Assembly: GCA_004335835.1 (NCBI GenBank)
Contig: RWJK01001502.1
Span: forward strand, 66,700 to 130,699
Direction: 5' to 3'
DNA: 64,000 nt
Source: Scenedesmus sp. ARA3
Lineage: Eukaryota; Chlorophyta; Chlorophyceae; Sphaeropleales; Scenedesmaceae
Shown: in pieces, positions 24,401 through 35,000 of the stretch
Layout: every line of letters begins with the position of its first letter
How positions within the stretch are numbered: position 1 is the stretch's first letter
Made by a program: the position numbers and the translations under genes
The notes under the pieces: generated by a model
What the model was told of the DNA's origin: nothing
Database searches by the model: none
What the model saw: only the letters and a program-made list of their open reading frames with translations

Positions 24401-26693
24401 AGCCGCATGCAGAGGTCTGGCAACTCACCGGCCTGCTCACCACTTCTCTGCTTGCTGCTGCACAGGCGTGGTGTATGCCGCCAAGCCGCATGCAGAGGTG
24501 CTGGGCGTGGCGCGGCTGCTGGACGAGCAGCACAGGCTGGAGGCAGTGGTCAGCTTCGGGCCGGTGGCAGGCACGCGGCAGCGCATGCTGGCGCGCGCTG
24601 ACGCAGTGTGCGGCGAGATCTACCAGCTGCCGCGCGCAGCACACCTGCAGGTGCGTGCCGCAGGGGGTTTAGGCTGGGTAGGGTCGAGGGTTTTGAAACA
24701 AACCATTGAAACCGTGTCGGATGCAGTGTGCGGCGAGATCTACCAGCTGCCGCGCGCAGCACGCCTGCAGGTGCGTTGCACAGTGTGGGGCGTGTGGAGC
24801 AGTGGTGTAGCAGCTGATTGGCAGCGCGCGCGTGTGTGCTTGACACCGTATCGCGAGGCATCTATATAACAGCATGGGTGTCCACCGTATGGCAGCATAG
24901 AAGCAATGGCTGTTCCGGGCTGCGGGCTGAACCGCCTTCACATGCCACAGTGTACCGCCGAATGAGGTGCTGTGTATTGACCTGTGTGCGTGTGTGCAAG
25001 GTGTGTGTCGTGTGTCTCCTGGGAACTGTTTTGCATGCACCTCCTGCAAGGTGTGTGCCATGCATCCCCTGCAAACTGTGCGTCATGCACCTCCTGCAAC
25101 GTGTGTGCCATGCGTCCCCTGCAAGCTTTGTCATGCATCTGCAGCAACGTGTGTGCCATGCATTCCGTGCAAACTGTGCCTCATGCATCTCCTGCAACGT
25201 GTGTGTCACCTGCAGGAGAACTGCGCGCTGAGCGGCGGCGCGCTGCAGCGCAGCAGCACGGCAGTCACAGCGCTGGACGACATGAACAGCGATGCTGAGC
25301 AGCTAGCAGCTCTCAGTCTGGACCGCAGCTGCAGCTCCAGTGAAACCTACCACTCGGACACGAATGGGCCGGCAGCAGCAGCAGCAGCAGCGGATGATGA
25401 CGTTGCATTTGATCCCGATGATGAAGCCATCTTTAACGATTTTGAGGCGACACACCTCAGCGGCAACGGCGCGGCAGCAGCTGCGCCTGCAGCCAGCAAA
25501 CAGGCCGAGCAGCAGCAGCAGCAGCAGCAGCAGCCGGAGCACGCGGCAAACGGCAGCAGCAGCCGGCACGGCTACCATCGGAGCAAGAGCAGCATGTTTG
25601 ATGGCAGCAGCAGCGTACCGCCAGTCAGCAGCAGCGGCCGCAAGGGAGCTGGGGGCCCCACTGTGCCTGGTGTTGCTGTGGCACGGATAGAAGGCTGCTG
25701 GCTGTCACACCTCAACGTAGATAACAAGCGGTGAGTGCTGCAGTGGGGTGCAAATCATCCCTGTTGAAAGCGGTTGTCATCCCTGTTGAAAGCGGTTGTC
25801 GCAAAAGTGTGTCGTCACTTGTAGCACAGCAGCTGCTGTCGTGCAGTAGCAATGAGTAGTTGTGCTACCTGCAGCACACGGTAGCTGCTGCTGAGGAGCG
25901 TGCTGTTGCAGAGACTGCAGCATCGGAGAGCAGGCTGCAGCCAGGTGTGCATGCTGGCTGCTTCTCTTCAGGGCACTGGTGAAAACAGCGAAAGAAATTG
26001 GGTGCAGGGCAAGAACATCTAGAGGGCTGCTGACAGCGTAGAAAGAGGTTGACGGAGGGGGGGAGGGGGAGTTGAGAGAAACTTGCAGAAGAGAGTTTGG
26101 CCGGCGGGGTGAGAGAGAATTGGCCGCGAGAGAGGTCTGTTACAGGGATGGGCCGCAGAGAGAGAGAGAGGCCGGGCCAGGGATGGGCCACGAGAGAGGT
26201 CTGTTACAGGGGTGGGCCGCCGAAATGTGTGGAATTGTCGCGTCTGGTCTGGCCAAGATGGCAGCGTGTGCTGTTGCCACCAAGATCCCTGTCAGCCGCC
26301 TTAGCTCAGTTGGTTAGAGCGCCTTTTTAGTAAGGAGGAGGTCTTTGGTTCGACTCCGATAGGTGGCAGGTACTGGGCAACACGCAGCCCTGCAGCCTCC
26401 TTGATTTCAGCTGCATCTTGGTTTTGCACAGGGCACCTCTCAACCCCTCTTCAACTCTGTCTCTTGGTCAATCTGCTGCCGCTGCTGTCAGGTACTGGAC
26501 GCTTGCCGAGGCCACCCCGCAGCACTTTGCACCAGCTGCGCGGCCGCTGCCTTCTGACCTCAGCCTGCGGCCTGACCTCAAGGCAGTGGCAGCAGGCGAC
26601 ATGGATGCAGCGCAGCGCCACAAGGAGGCAGGGGAGCACCAGCAGCGCTCAGACCGGCGGCTGCGAGAGGCGGCGGGAGTGTTTGAGCACTGA
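21419..26693 (+). CDS. Oxysterol-binding protein-related lipid transfer protein (short ORP)
   Basis: Moves sterol or PI4P/PS between membranes at contact sites. Exons: 21419-21511, 21776-21852, 22278-22389, 23005-23107, 23323-23426, 23689-23881, 24466-24650, 25216-25730, 26492-26693; 527 residues, all phases consistent. It is nearly all ORD domain, with no PH domain or ankyrin repeats. The ORD opens with ILQGNLNLVNTSFPVLMFEP and continues with KKPFNPILGETW. The fingerprint EQVSHHPP (about residues 162-169) is split by an intron after EQ. Next come KFYGIKTVAKG and VVYAAKPHAEVLGV. A Ser/Ala/Gln-rich acidic insertion of roughly 130 residues (exon 8) precedes the last ORD piece RIEGCWLSHLNVDNKRYWTL. 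The C-terminus RHKEAGEHQQRSDRRLREAAGVFEH matches ORP tails. Introns 3 and 7 carry repeated copies of exon edges; intron 8 carries a tRNA. Confidence 0.92.
22354..22680 (+). repeat. 66-bp tandem copies of ORP exon 3 donor edge
   Basis: The exon tail encoding VLMFEPRSYLQ with its GTGCGG donor is at about 22357-22407. It is repeated three times in the intron, starting near 22488, 22554 and 22620, with an exact 66-bp period. Every copy has an AG upstream and keeps the GT donor, so each could be a mini-exon (the L is changed to P). An AGCAC-type simple repeat surrounds them. Confidence 0.9.
24117..24500 (+). repeat. Four upstream copies of ORP exon 7 acceptor edge
   Basis: The acceptor and first coding bases (ACAG then GTGTGGTGTAYGCCGCC, reading VVYAA) occur at about 24119, 24202, 24281 and 24379, before the true exon at 24466. 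Spacing is about 79-97 bp. Coding similarity ends after roughly 35 bases, where each copy passes into a shared CTCACCTGCCTGCTCACC-type spacer. The third copy has one extra T. Confidence 0.9.
24598..24779 (+). repeat. Copy of ORP exon 7 donor edge, 120 bp downstream
   Basis: The exon tail encoding AVCGEIYQLPRAAHLQ plus its GTGCGT donor (about 24600-24656) recurs exactly 120 bases later with 2 mismatches (His becomes Arg). The donor is intact. Confidence 0.9.
24990..25215 (+). repeat. Degenerate ~45-bp tandem repeats before ORP exon 8
   Basis: Units with the pattern CACCTCCTGCAACGTGTGTG then CCATGCATCCCCTGCAAACTG repeat about five times up to the exon 8 acceptor. The CCTGCAAACTGTGC part resembles the true junction CCTGCAG/GAGAACTGCGC, so these may be decayed acceptor copies. 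Confidence 0.7.
25755..25798 (+). repeat. Perfect 22-bp tandem duplication in ORP intron 8
   Basis: Two identical 22-base units lie head to tail, beginning 24 nt after the exon 8 donor. Each starts TCATCCCTGTTGAAAGC. Confidence 0.9.
26127..26220 (+). repeat. 64-bp offset direct repeat just upstream of the tRNA
   Basis: Bases 26127-26156 recur at 26191-26220 with 1 mismatch in 30 (core GAGAGAGGTCTGTTACAGGG). The second copy ends 74 nt before the tRNA. Confidence 0.85.
26295..26368 (+). tRNA. tRNA-Thr (anticodon AGU) within an ORP intron
   Basis: 74 nt folding as a cloverleaf. The acceptor arm GCCGCCT pairs with AGGTGGC (one G-U), with A as discriminator. The D arm is GCTC/GAGC. The anticodon loop TTAGTAA has anticodon AGT at 26329-26331. 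The T arm contains TTCGACT. Internal promoter boxes match consensus: A box TAGCTCAGTTGG (26302-26313) and B box GGTTCGACTCC (26347-26357). The anticodon stem has two G-U pairs and the T stem one T-T mismatch, so it is slightly off standard. A T4 run at 26422-26425 could end Pol III transcription. It lies sense-oriented in the last intron of the ORP gene, 123 nt before the final acceptor. Confidence 0.85.
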
Positions 26694-28282
26694 AAATGAT
26701 AAGTAGTTTGAGACAGTAAAGGGCTTAGCGAGCAGCTGCCAGCTGGCTTGTCAGAAGACTGGTGAACTCTCTATACCTGTTGGAGTGGTGTTATCTTGCT
26801 CTCTGCAAGGACCCAAAATGTGTGGCAGAATTGCAGTTGTAGTCATGGTGGGGGAAAGGATTTGGCGCATGGTGGTTTGAGTCCGATGTTTGCTGTGTGT
26901 GCATGTGCATGGGCGGTGAGCAGCATTTACTGGCCCAGTGGTGCGCTGCATTTCTCCCGAGGCTGCGGCAGTGTGCTACAAAGGGGTTGCAGCAGCTGCC
27001 AGCACAGCACAGCACATATTGCTGGGCTATTGGAGGAGTTGGCTTCACGAGCATTCATTCTGCTTTGCATGCCCACCCACATCGATTTGGGTGACGCCGT
27101 GAACAATCAGGATGAATTGGTGCCAGGGGGAAGCACGGACGCATGTGGTCTCAATGGTTGCGGATGTTTCATACAGTGGCGGAGAGGGCACCGTGTCCTC
27201 TGTGACTCAGCTTTCTGCTGGGAGTGGGCGACTCCAGTCAGCGAGCACTTTTAGACAATTGTGCAGGCGGCGCGTGCCGGGTATGTCAGTGCAGGTGTCA
27301 GCACATGCGCATAAGCTGCACTCACAAGCATGTGTACAATTGGCTTTATGCGGCGAGTCAACCACGGCTGGTTATGATGGCGCCGATGCTGTTCTGCTGC
27401 ATCACTGCAAAGCTGCAAGCTGCAATGAGTATGCATTTAACTGCAAGTTGCTACCAGTTAAGAGTCGTCTTTCTCCGGTGCTCCTCAGATGCGCATACGC
27501 TGCAGCTTATGGCAGCTGCCGTGTCATTTGTTGACGTCAGTTTGTTACATCGGCTGACGGGGACACCCAGGCTCCACCGCCTGAAGGTGGTGCAGCAGAA
27601 GTGTCTTTATGTTTGACTCGACTGCTCAAAGGTAACACGTGGCCACGTACCAGTGCCTGAAAGCAAGCTCTTGGACCACGGCCGGCGCACAGCACTGACC
27701 ATCAGCAACGCTGCCAGCTGTCGCCAATAATAGTGCTGCTGCTGTTGCGCGGCACAGCATCCTCGCTCTCAGCAGCACCACATTCAAGCAAGCTGTGTGC
27801 TGTTGTATCAGGAGCCAGTCGTTGCCAGGCACAAGACCATGACCAGCCAAACGCTGTCATGGATGAAGCAACCTGCAACATATGTTAAACAACTCGTCAA
27901 TCTCTGCAATCCACTGCGTGGCAGCGCTATTCCGCAAGCGGAGGCTCAGCCACAAGCAGCACACAAGCAGCACCTGAAAAAGCTACCGGATACTCCACAG
28001 CAGTACACTGCTCGCTGTTGTGCTTGTTGAAGAAGCCAAGGCCCATCGCAGGCACCCAGACCTCCAGCACCACTCCATTCAACATACCCGCAAAGCGATG
28101 CCAGCGGCTGCAAGGGCTGAACTTAGCTTTGCAGGTGCACTGCACACGCGCAGCATCTGTTGTCCAGCACACGTAGAGGCAAAGTGCATGGCGCCAGAAC
28201 AGTGATGGAACCTCAGCAGTAGTGCTGCATCCACGAGCGACCTGTGTCAGCAGTCACTGCACTGAGTGCATGCATTGCTTCA

Positions 28283-28413
28283 AGCCATACCTCAACCAAC
28301 ACATATCAGAGGTGACACATCAGCATCTGACAAGTTGGGCTGTGTGTCCATGCCCCGGGGGGGCACGACAAGCAGCCATACCTCAACCAACACATATCAG
28401 AGGTGACATATCA
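28283..28413. repeat. 40-bp direct repeat, 91-bp offset
   Basis: Bases 28283-28322 and 28374-28413 match with 1 mismatch. The unit begins AGCCATACCTCAACC. No associated gene. Confidence 0.85.
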
Positions 28414-31400
28414 AATTCTAACAGCAAAGTTCACACAGCAACGGCCTGAAGGATCCAGGACTGAACAGTAGGATCATACTGTACGTCTACCAACAATGCC
28501 ATGCTTCGGAACCGACACAACATGTGAAGCCGCCTGCCTGTCGCGGCGTGCTCCAACGCAGAATCAAACATCTGTGATGCGCCCGCCAAGACTATCATGC
28601 GTTTGTAGGTTGGGTGTCCAGCACCAAAGCTATACGCCGCCAACAGCTCATGCAACATTATGTCACACAGCGACTTGCCAGTAGCTGGCCTGGGCATGCA
28701 GTGTTGTGAAGTTATGAAGCCCATGCAACTTCCTGCCATGATTCAAAATGAAGCTCAAGTTCGGATACTTGAAGCCAACATACCTGGATGCGGTTGAAAG
28801 ATCCATGCTGGATGTGTCAACGGCATGCAGGCATTAAGTAGACTTCAAGTACCCAAACAATAGATTCACTGTGGTACACGGACAAACCCTGCAATTGCAG
28901 CGCTCGACCGTCAAATACCATGCAGTCCACGCCAGCATGCTTACAACACCATGCGAGGGACACATGCAGACGCACACGCAGGCAGACGCAGCCACCAGAA
29001 CCACAACCACAACGAAGCCACCAGAACCACGATAAAAGAATGCAGTACGCAACCAACCGAACCACACAAGCGTGCCTCCTTGCCAGGTCAGACAAAATAA
29101 CACACCTGACACAGCCCTTGTCAGCTCGCCCCCAATGGGCCTGCCTACAACCTTTGGGCACAACACCCCAGAATAGAGCTGCCTGAAGCAGCCAGCCAAA
29201 CACGCAGCAACCAAGAATGTGAAGCAGAACTTGTAACCAGGGGTCAAATGCTATCACTTACTGTCCAGGGTACCACGTAAACCTGAAAGGCAGACACCCA
29301 AAGTCGACACACAGACTCCTTGATTATTGCAGCACGTCCGCCCTGCCATAGCTGCTTGCAAGCCAGCTACAGGCGCACCAGCAGCAGTAGCCGCAGCCAA
29401 AGCAGTACACAAATCAACACGAATGGGGTGCAGAGACCCTCCTGGCCATGCAGGATTGGCCATGGCTCATCACGCACTGAACAGCAACTGCGGGTAAACA
29501 AGCGACAAGCCAAGAATAGAAACAGCACAAGCCAGCTCGACAAGCAACAATGCACTGCCAGGCCTGCCAGGCCCTGGGGATCACAAGCATGACGAAGCTG
29601 CTGACTCGTGCACAAGGTGCATTGATGGGCCAGTTGCAGCGCACCTATGGTATTTGCTGCCGCATGACATGCTGCAGCAGCTGCCAAACAACACACAGAC
29701 CATGCTGCAGCTCTGGCAGCTCAAACAGAAAGGCCAACAAGACAGCAGGTGAAGCCTTACGCCAGGGGAGGCGTGCCTCTTGCTAGCTGGGCAGCAAACA
29801 GTACGCAAACCAGACATGACACACCCTTCACAGCAAGCGATCCCAGAGCAATCCATCAGCACAACAGTAGCTCAGCATGCCACCATGGCGCCACACAATC
29901 AAGCTGTTGTCTGTTGCCTGCGCAGCAGCATTGCACTGCTGTAGAGCAACACAAACTGGAAAGCAGGCTGCAGCCCAGGTGGCTACACAGCCCTTCTACA
30001 AATAGCGCAGTTGAAGCAACGCTACCGCCTACAGAAGCAACAGGAGCTGGCGGTTGGTGTTTTATGCAAGGCACCATGCGCAGCAGCCCCATTGACAGCA
30101 AGCGCAGTCCCAAGGCAATGACCAAACAGTTTTGCAGGATTACGTGTCTGTGCGTCTGCCAAGAAGCTCAGCTCAACGCGCCTCAGGAACAAACAGTCAA
30201 CGTGCCCAGCAATCATTGCATGTGTGAAGTGCAGTGTAAACCTTTGCAGGCGCCTTGTAACGCCCCAATGCAACTTCCTGCACGCAGCAAGCGCAGTCAA
30301 GCCGTCACCAACAACTGCCTAGTCAAAAAGCAGCGAAACAGGCTTCCTTAAACTCAGCAGCCGGAACCTGCAGCCAAACCGTGCAGCCGCAATCAAGAAC
30401 ACAACAAAAAGCTCGATGCATGCAAGGCATTGCTGTCATCCTTAGCAGAAGAGGTTCATCAACCTTTAGTGGACAACAATCCAGATTAGGCCAGTCAAGC
30501 CGTCATGTACACGATGCACGAACAGCATTGCCATTCTGCAGAACCCGTGCGACAGACTAGGCTGACACCATGTGTGCAGATACCAGACGCTGCAACTGGC
30601 CTGCGCAATGACTATCAGGAAATGTCTGATGCACCAACAAACATGCGGTCGTTGCAGCCATCGCGCACTACAACACACTGCATGTTAGTGTCAATCCGTT
30701 TTGCCAGAGCAGTTCATAGGTGACTATGCAACCTCAGCAGACCCACCAGTGCTAAGCAAGCAGCACTGCAGCTGTTGGTCATCACGCGCCGCACAGCAGC
30801 GCGCATGCTCATCCATTGCAGGCGCAGTGAAGCAGCACAATCTGCAGCCTTATCACAACAACTGGCAAATAGCGCCCCCGACCATCCAGGGGCAGCAGCA
30901 GCAGCAGGAAGGGCAGGGCGCAGCCCCGTAGCTTCTTCCAAACCCTGCGAATGCTGGTTCATGCCAAGGCTGACCACTGACTCGAAATTTGGTGACAAAG
31001 AGCTCAATGCTTCTAATCAAGGGCAAACGACGCAATGATCTAGCAACCTGGTGAATGAAGGTGTGTGCGCGCGCTCAGTCGCAGGTGAACAGTTGAACAG
31101 GTGTGAATGTTTATGTCTCTAATCATCATGAAGCACAAAGGCATCCATCTCAGCATGCAAAAGCAGCTCTTTCACCCAGCATGCATCTCAACATGATGCA
31201 ATTCAGCGCAACACCAAGGAACAGTTTGCAGCTCAGTAACAACACCATCAATGCCATCAAGGAGACCTTGGCCAATCGCATACCCATGCTAACTAACGGC
31301 CGCCCTGTGAACTGAGTGCAACGTCTGACGCACATCAACCCCACGTGTTTTGTGTGTTTATGCAAACACCCATATGATGTGCAGTAACCACGCCTGAGAG

Positions 31401-31725
31401 GATAACACAAAAGGCACCCATGCAAGCACAGGCAGTGCTGTCGTTCGCTTGCATGTGTTGCTCGCTGCACCATGCCACCCGCACTCCCACAGGCGCAAGG
31501 TACGATGCCTCAAGAAGAACCTCACCGAGCATTATGCAAAGCTCAGATGCCCACATGCGCCCAGCCAATTCGTCCACCGCCCACACACCCACCCGCCCAC
31601 AGCAGATCGCGCAAGAGGCTGGGACCTTGCAACATTCTGAAATGCAAAGAGCGCTGCTCTCAATCCACCAGAGTTAGCCACATGGCAGATGCACACACCG
31701 AATGTGCATCACCTGCTGCGACACC

Positions 31726-31755
31726 ACCACCACCACCACCACCACCACCCCCACC
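31726..31755. repeat. (CCA)n microsatellite
   Basis: A run of about nine CCA triplets on the plus strand in the convergent intergenic region. Confidence 0.85.
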
Positions 31756-32072
31756 ATGCATCTTGCAGTTTGGGTACCAAGGTTGATGCTGAGAGGACTA
31801 CTGAATCTGTATGATGGGACCAGGCAGGTCCCTGCAACCTATAGCAAGCACACAATGTTCAACCACACGCAGATAACCAAACACGCCACGCATAATAACC
31901 GTATCGCAGAACATGCCAACATGCCACTAGAATAACCAGGCATAACCAAGCAAAGCAACCTCAAAAGCATCACAGCTACAGTCGATGCATCGCAAAAGGC
32001 CAGATCACTCATCTAGCTCAGCCGCCGCTAAACCTGTTGTGTAGGGGCACTAAGCACACCTAAACCTCGATT

Positions 32073-35000
32073 TTAAAAGCGCATGCGCGGAGCCACAGCC
32101 ACATGGAAAGCCCACCAGAGCCCCAGCACATCCCCAGCCAGAGACACATTCAGCTTCAGCTGCGTCAGCGGCACCTCAACAGCAGCACGTGCGCGCGCCA
32201 TCACACCTCCATCTGCTGCTGCAGCCGCATTCTCAGCAGCAGCACCACCCTGGCTCTGTTTGAGCAGCTGTGCCTGCAGGGCTGTTGCCTTAGAAGCCTC
32301 CTGCACAGTCATCAGCGCCAGCACTGTATCCACTGCATGCAGCAGCTGCTGCCTGCTGCCTGGAGCAGCAGCTAGATCAGCCGCAGCACCAGCAGCAGCA
32401 TCGAGCAGGCCCTGAGGCGCTGCCTTCAGCAGGGCCAGCACCTGCCCTGGCCTGCTGCTGCTACTTGCAGTAGTACTGCCCTTTGCCTTTGCAGGGACAG
32501 CAGCATCGCCTGCAGCTGCCACATCACAAGTGGGCCCTGCAGGCACCTCATGCTCCCCGATCTTCAGTGCGCTGTCTAGCAGTGCGAGTGCAACTGCCAG
32601 GCGCTGAGGGGCTAGCAGCTCAGGCAGCACAGCCAGCAGCTGTGGCAGCCTCTCAGGGTGCAGCACAGCACGCGCAGCAGCCACAAGGCCCTTGAGTGCT
32701 TCAGGCTCGGCCAGCCAGCTTGCAGGAGCTGAGGCTGGCTTGTTGTTATTCCTCATTGCTGACTCATCATCATCTGTGTGTGCTGCTGCTGACTCAGCCT
32801 CATGGTGGCTGCTGCTGTAGCTGCAGCTGCAGCTGCTGGAGGCGGCCGCTGCTACAGCCACCGCCGCAGCAGCGTCGGCCGCTGCTGCTGCAGCATCTGC
32901 GGCTGTCTCATCGATGCCGTACATGGATGCTGTCACTGGCAGGTGGTTCAGCTCCCACAAGTGGCTAGACAGGGAGGAAAGGGAGGACAGCGAGGACAGT
33001 GAGGCGCTATCTGCGCTGCTGCTGCTGCTGCCCATGCTGTCGAGGCCAGTGCTGCCTGGAGCTGCAGCTGCAGCTGTGGCCAGCATCTGAGCAGCCTGGT
33101 GTGCCACGTGGCGCTGCTGCTCACGCGTGGTCTGCCTGCAGATGGCCAGGTTGTGCTGGATCAGGGTTTGCAGGCGGGCATCACTCAGCGTTGCGCCAGC
33201 AGCAAACATGCGGCTAGCAGGGCAGACGTAGCTGCCGCTGTTGTCCTGGCTGCCGTCCATTGGGGCGGATGCGGCTGCCGCTGCTGCAGCGGCATCTGCT
33301 GCAGCTGTTGCCGCTGCAATGGCCAGCTCCGAGACAGAGCGGTTTGCAGCAGCGCTGCCATCTGGCAGGCTTGTGCCGAGCACGCTGCTGCTGCTCCAGT
33401 CCCAGCTGGTGCTGTCATCTTTCATGCTGGCAGCAAGCCCGCCAGCAAAGCTCATGTTATCATCTGCGCTGTGATTTGAGCTGGTTGGAGCCACACTAAA
33501 GCTGGACCCGCTGCTGCTGCTACTGCAGCTGGATCTGCAGGTTGCGGCGCGCGCCTCTTCATCTGTTACTAACAGCATCTCGAGCATCGGCTGCGGCTGG
33601 CCCAGCAGTGCCCAGATGCGCCCTCCATCCAGCAAGCTCTCTGTCAGGTGCAGCAGCGACACCACCACAGCTGGGGTCAACGCCCGGTCAAACGTTGACC
33701 ACCAGCCGCGGGCCTCGGTCAAAGTGACGCTGCTGGCAGCAGCGCTGATGAGGTCAGCCAGCTGCTGCAGCCGGCCGGAGGCGAGGGCGCTGCGCGCTGC
33801 GGATGCTGCAGCGCTGATGTTGGCGGGGCTGGCGGCTGGGCTGAGCTGCGTCAGCACCTTGTGCATCTTCAGGATGCGGTCCAGGGTCATCACCTGCAGC
33901 AGCAGCAGCAGCAGCAGCAGAGGTGTTGGCGGCATGCAGGATGCTGGTGCATTGAGGCCAATAGTAGCTGCTGGTGTAGCACGGCTGCAGCTATACAACA
34001 TGCATGCCCATACTCGTCTTGATAGCGGAGCTGGAGCAAGTCAATCATAGACAGCAGGAGCAGCAGCAGAAGCAGCAGCAGCAGCGGCGGCGCCACGCAC
34101 CTCATCATTCCTCGCCACGGCCCTCTGCAGCCGCTCCATATCCGCCACATCATCAATCACCTCCCCCAGGGCCCGCCCCATGGCCTCAGGCTGCTCCAGC
34201 AGCCAGCCCAGCAGCTGCCTGCCTGTGCTGAGCAGCAGCTCCAGATCAGCCTCTGCGTCCAAGGTTGCGATCAGGCGCAGGATCGCGTCGTCCGTCACTG
34301 CGTTGCTCAGCTGCTCGAGCGCCACATCGGCGTGCTTGAGGCGCTGCCTGTCGGAGAGCACAAACTCTGCCGCATCCATGATCCTGCGAGGCAAGGAGGA
34401 GCAGAAGCAGGGGATGGCAGCAGGAGTTAGCAGGATGAAGCAGAAATGAGGTTGCATGATAAAGCGCAGAGCAGACGTTGGCAGCGCGGGCTGAAAGGCA
34501 TACTGTAGCAAACAGCAACAGCCAGGGGTCAGTGCAGTGCAAAAAGGTGGAAGAGGCTTCAAGCCCTTTATTGAGACACGCAGCACAGGGCAAGCGCCAC
34601 GTCAGTGCGCTTGAGGCGCTGCCTGTCGGAGAGCACAAACTCTGCCGCGTCCATGAGCCTGCGAGGCAAAAAGGCGAGGCAAAAAGGCACAAGGCAGCGT
34701 GCGGCAGCAGGGATCGCAAGAGTAACAAGGACACGGGTTGCACAACAGACGCATGCATACCAGGCTAGGCAACGCGGGCAGCGATCAATAAAAACTGCAG
34801 TGCAGGAGGAGGTTAGGGAGGTCCCGAGCACGGTACAGAAACGCGCAGCACAAGCAAGCGCACGGCAGGCGCAAGCAGATGCATGACTGCAGCCGCCACA
34901 GGGGCAGAGGCTTGTTGTTGATGCTGACAGGCCATGGCTTACCAGGACTAATCAATGCAAATCCGAATCAAGATCATCACTGTTTATCATATGTTTTACT

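Larger units (their letters stand above)
26694..32072. other. Convergent intergenic region (5.4 kb), no supported gene
   Basis: It lies between the stops of the plus-strand ORP gene and the minus-strand unknown gene, so it contains both 3' UTRs. Open frames (for example minus 28431-28739, 28834-29247 and plus 29749-30351) have no recognisable family, no consistent splicing and mostly non-ATG starts. A 40-bp duplication (28283-28413) and a CCA microsatellite occur. Confidence 0.5.

Noticed and set aside
24990..25215. Cys-rich frames across the ~45-bp repeats considered as coding exons
   Set aside because: Open on both strands only because of the repeat; the ORP frame is satisfied by joining 24650 to 25216.
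28431..29257. Minus-strand frames with hydrophobic and helical stretches considered as a gene
   Set aside because: No ATG-to-stop splice chain in phase, no recognisable domain, and location in the 3' convergent interval of two genes.
34568..34831. The whole minus-strand open frame as an independent small gene
   Set aside because: Only the part from 34661 down is exon-like; the upstream part is intron with a preserved acceptor, so it is better read as a duplicate exon.
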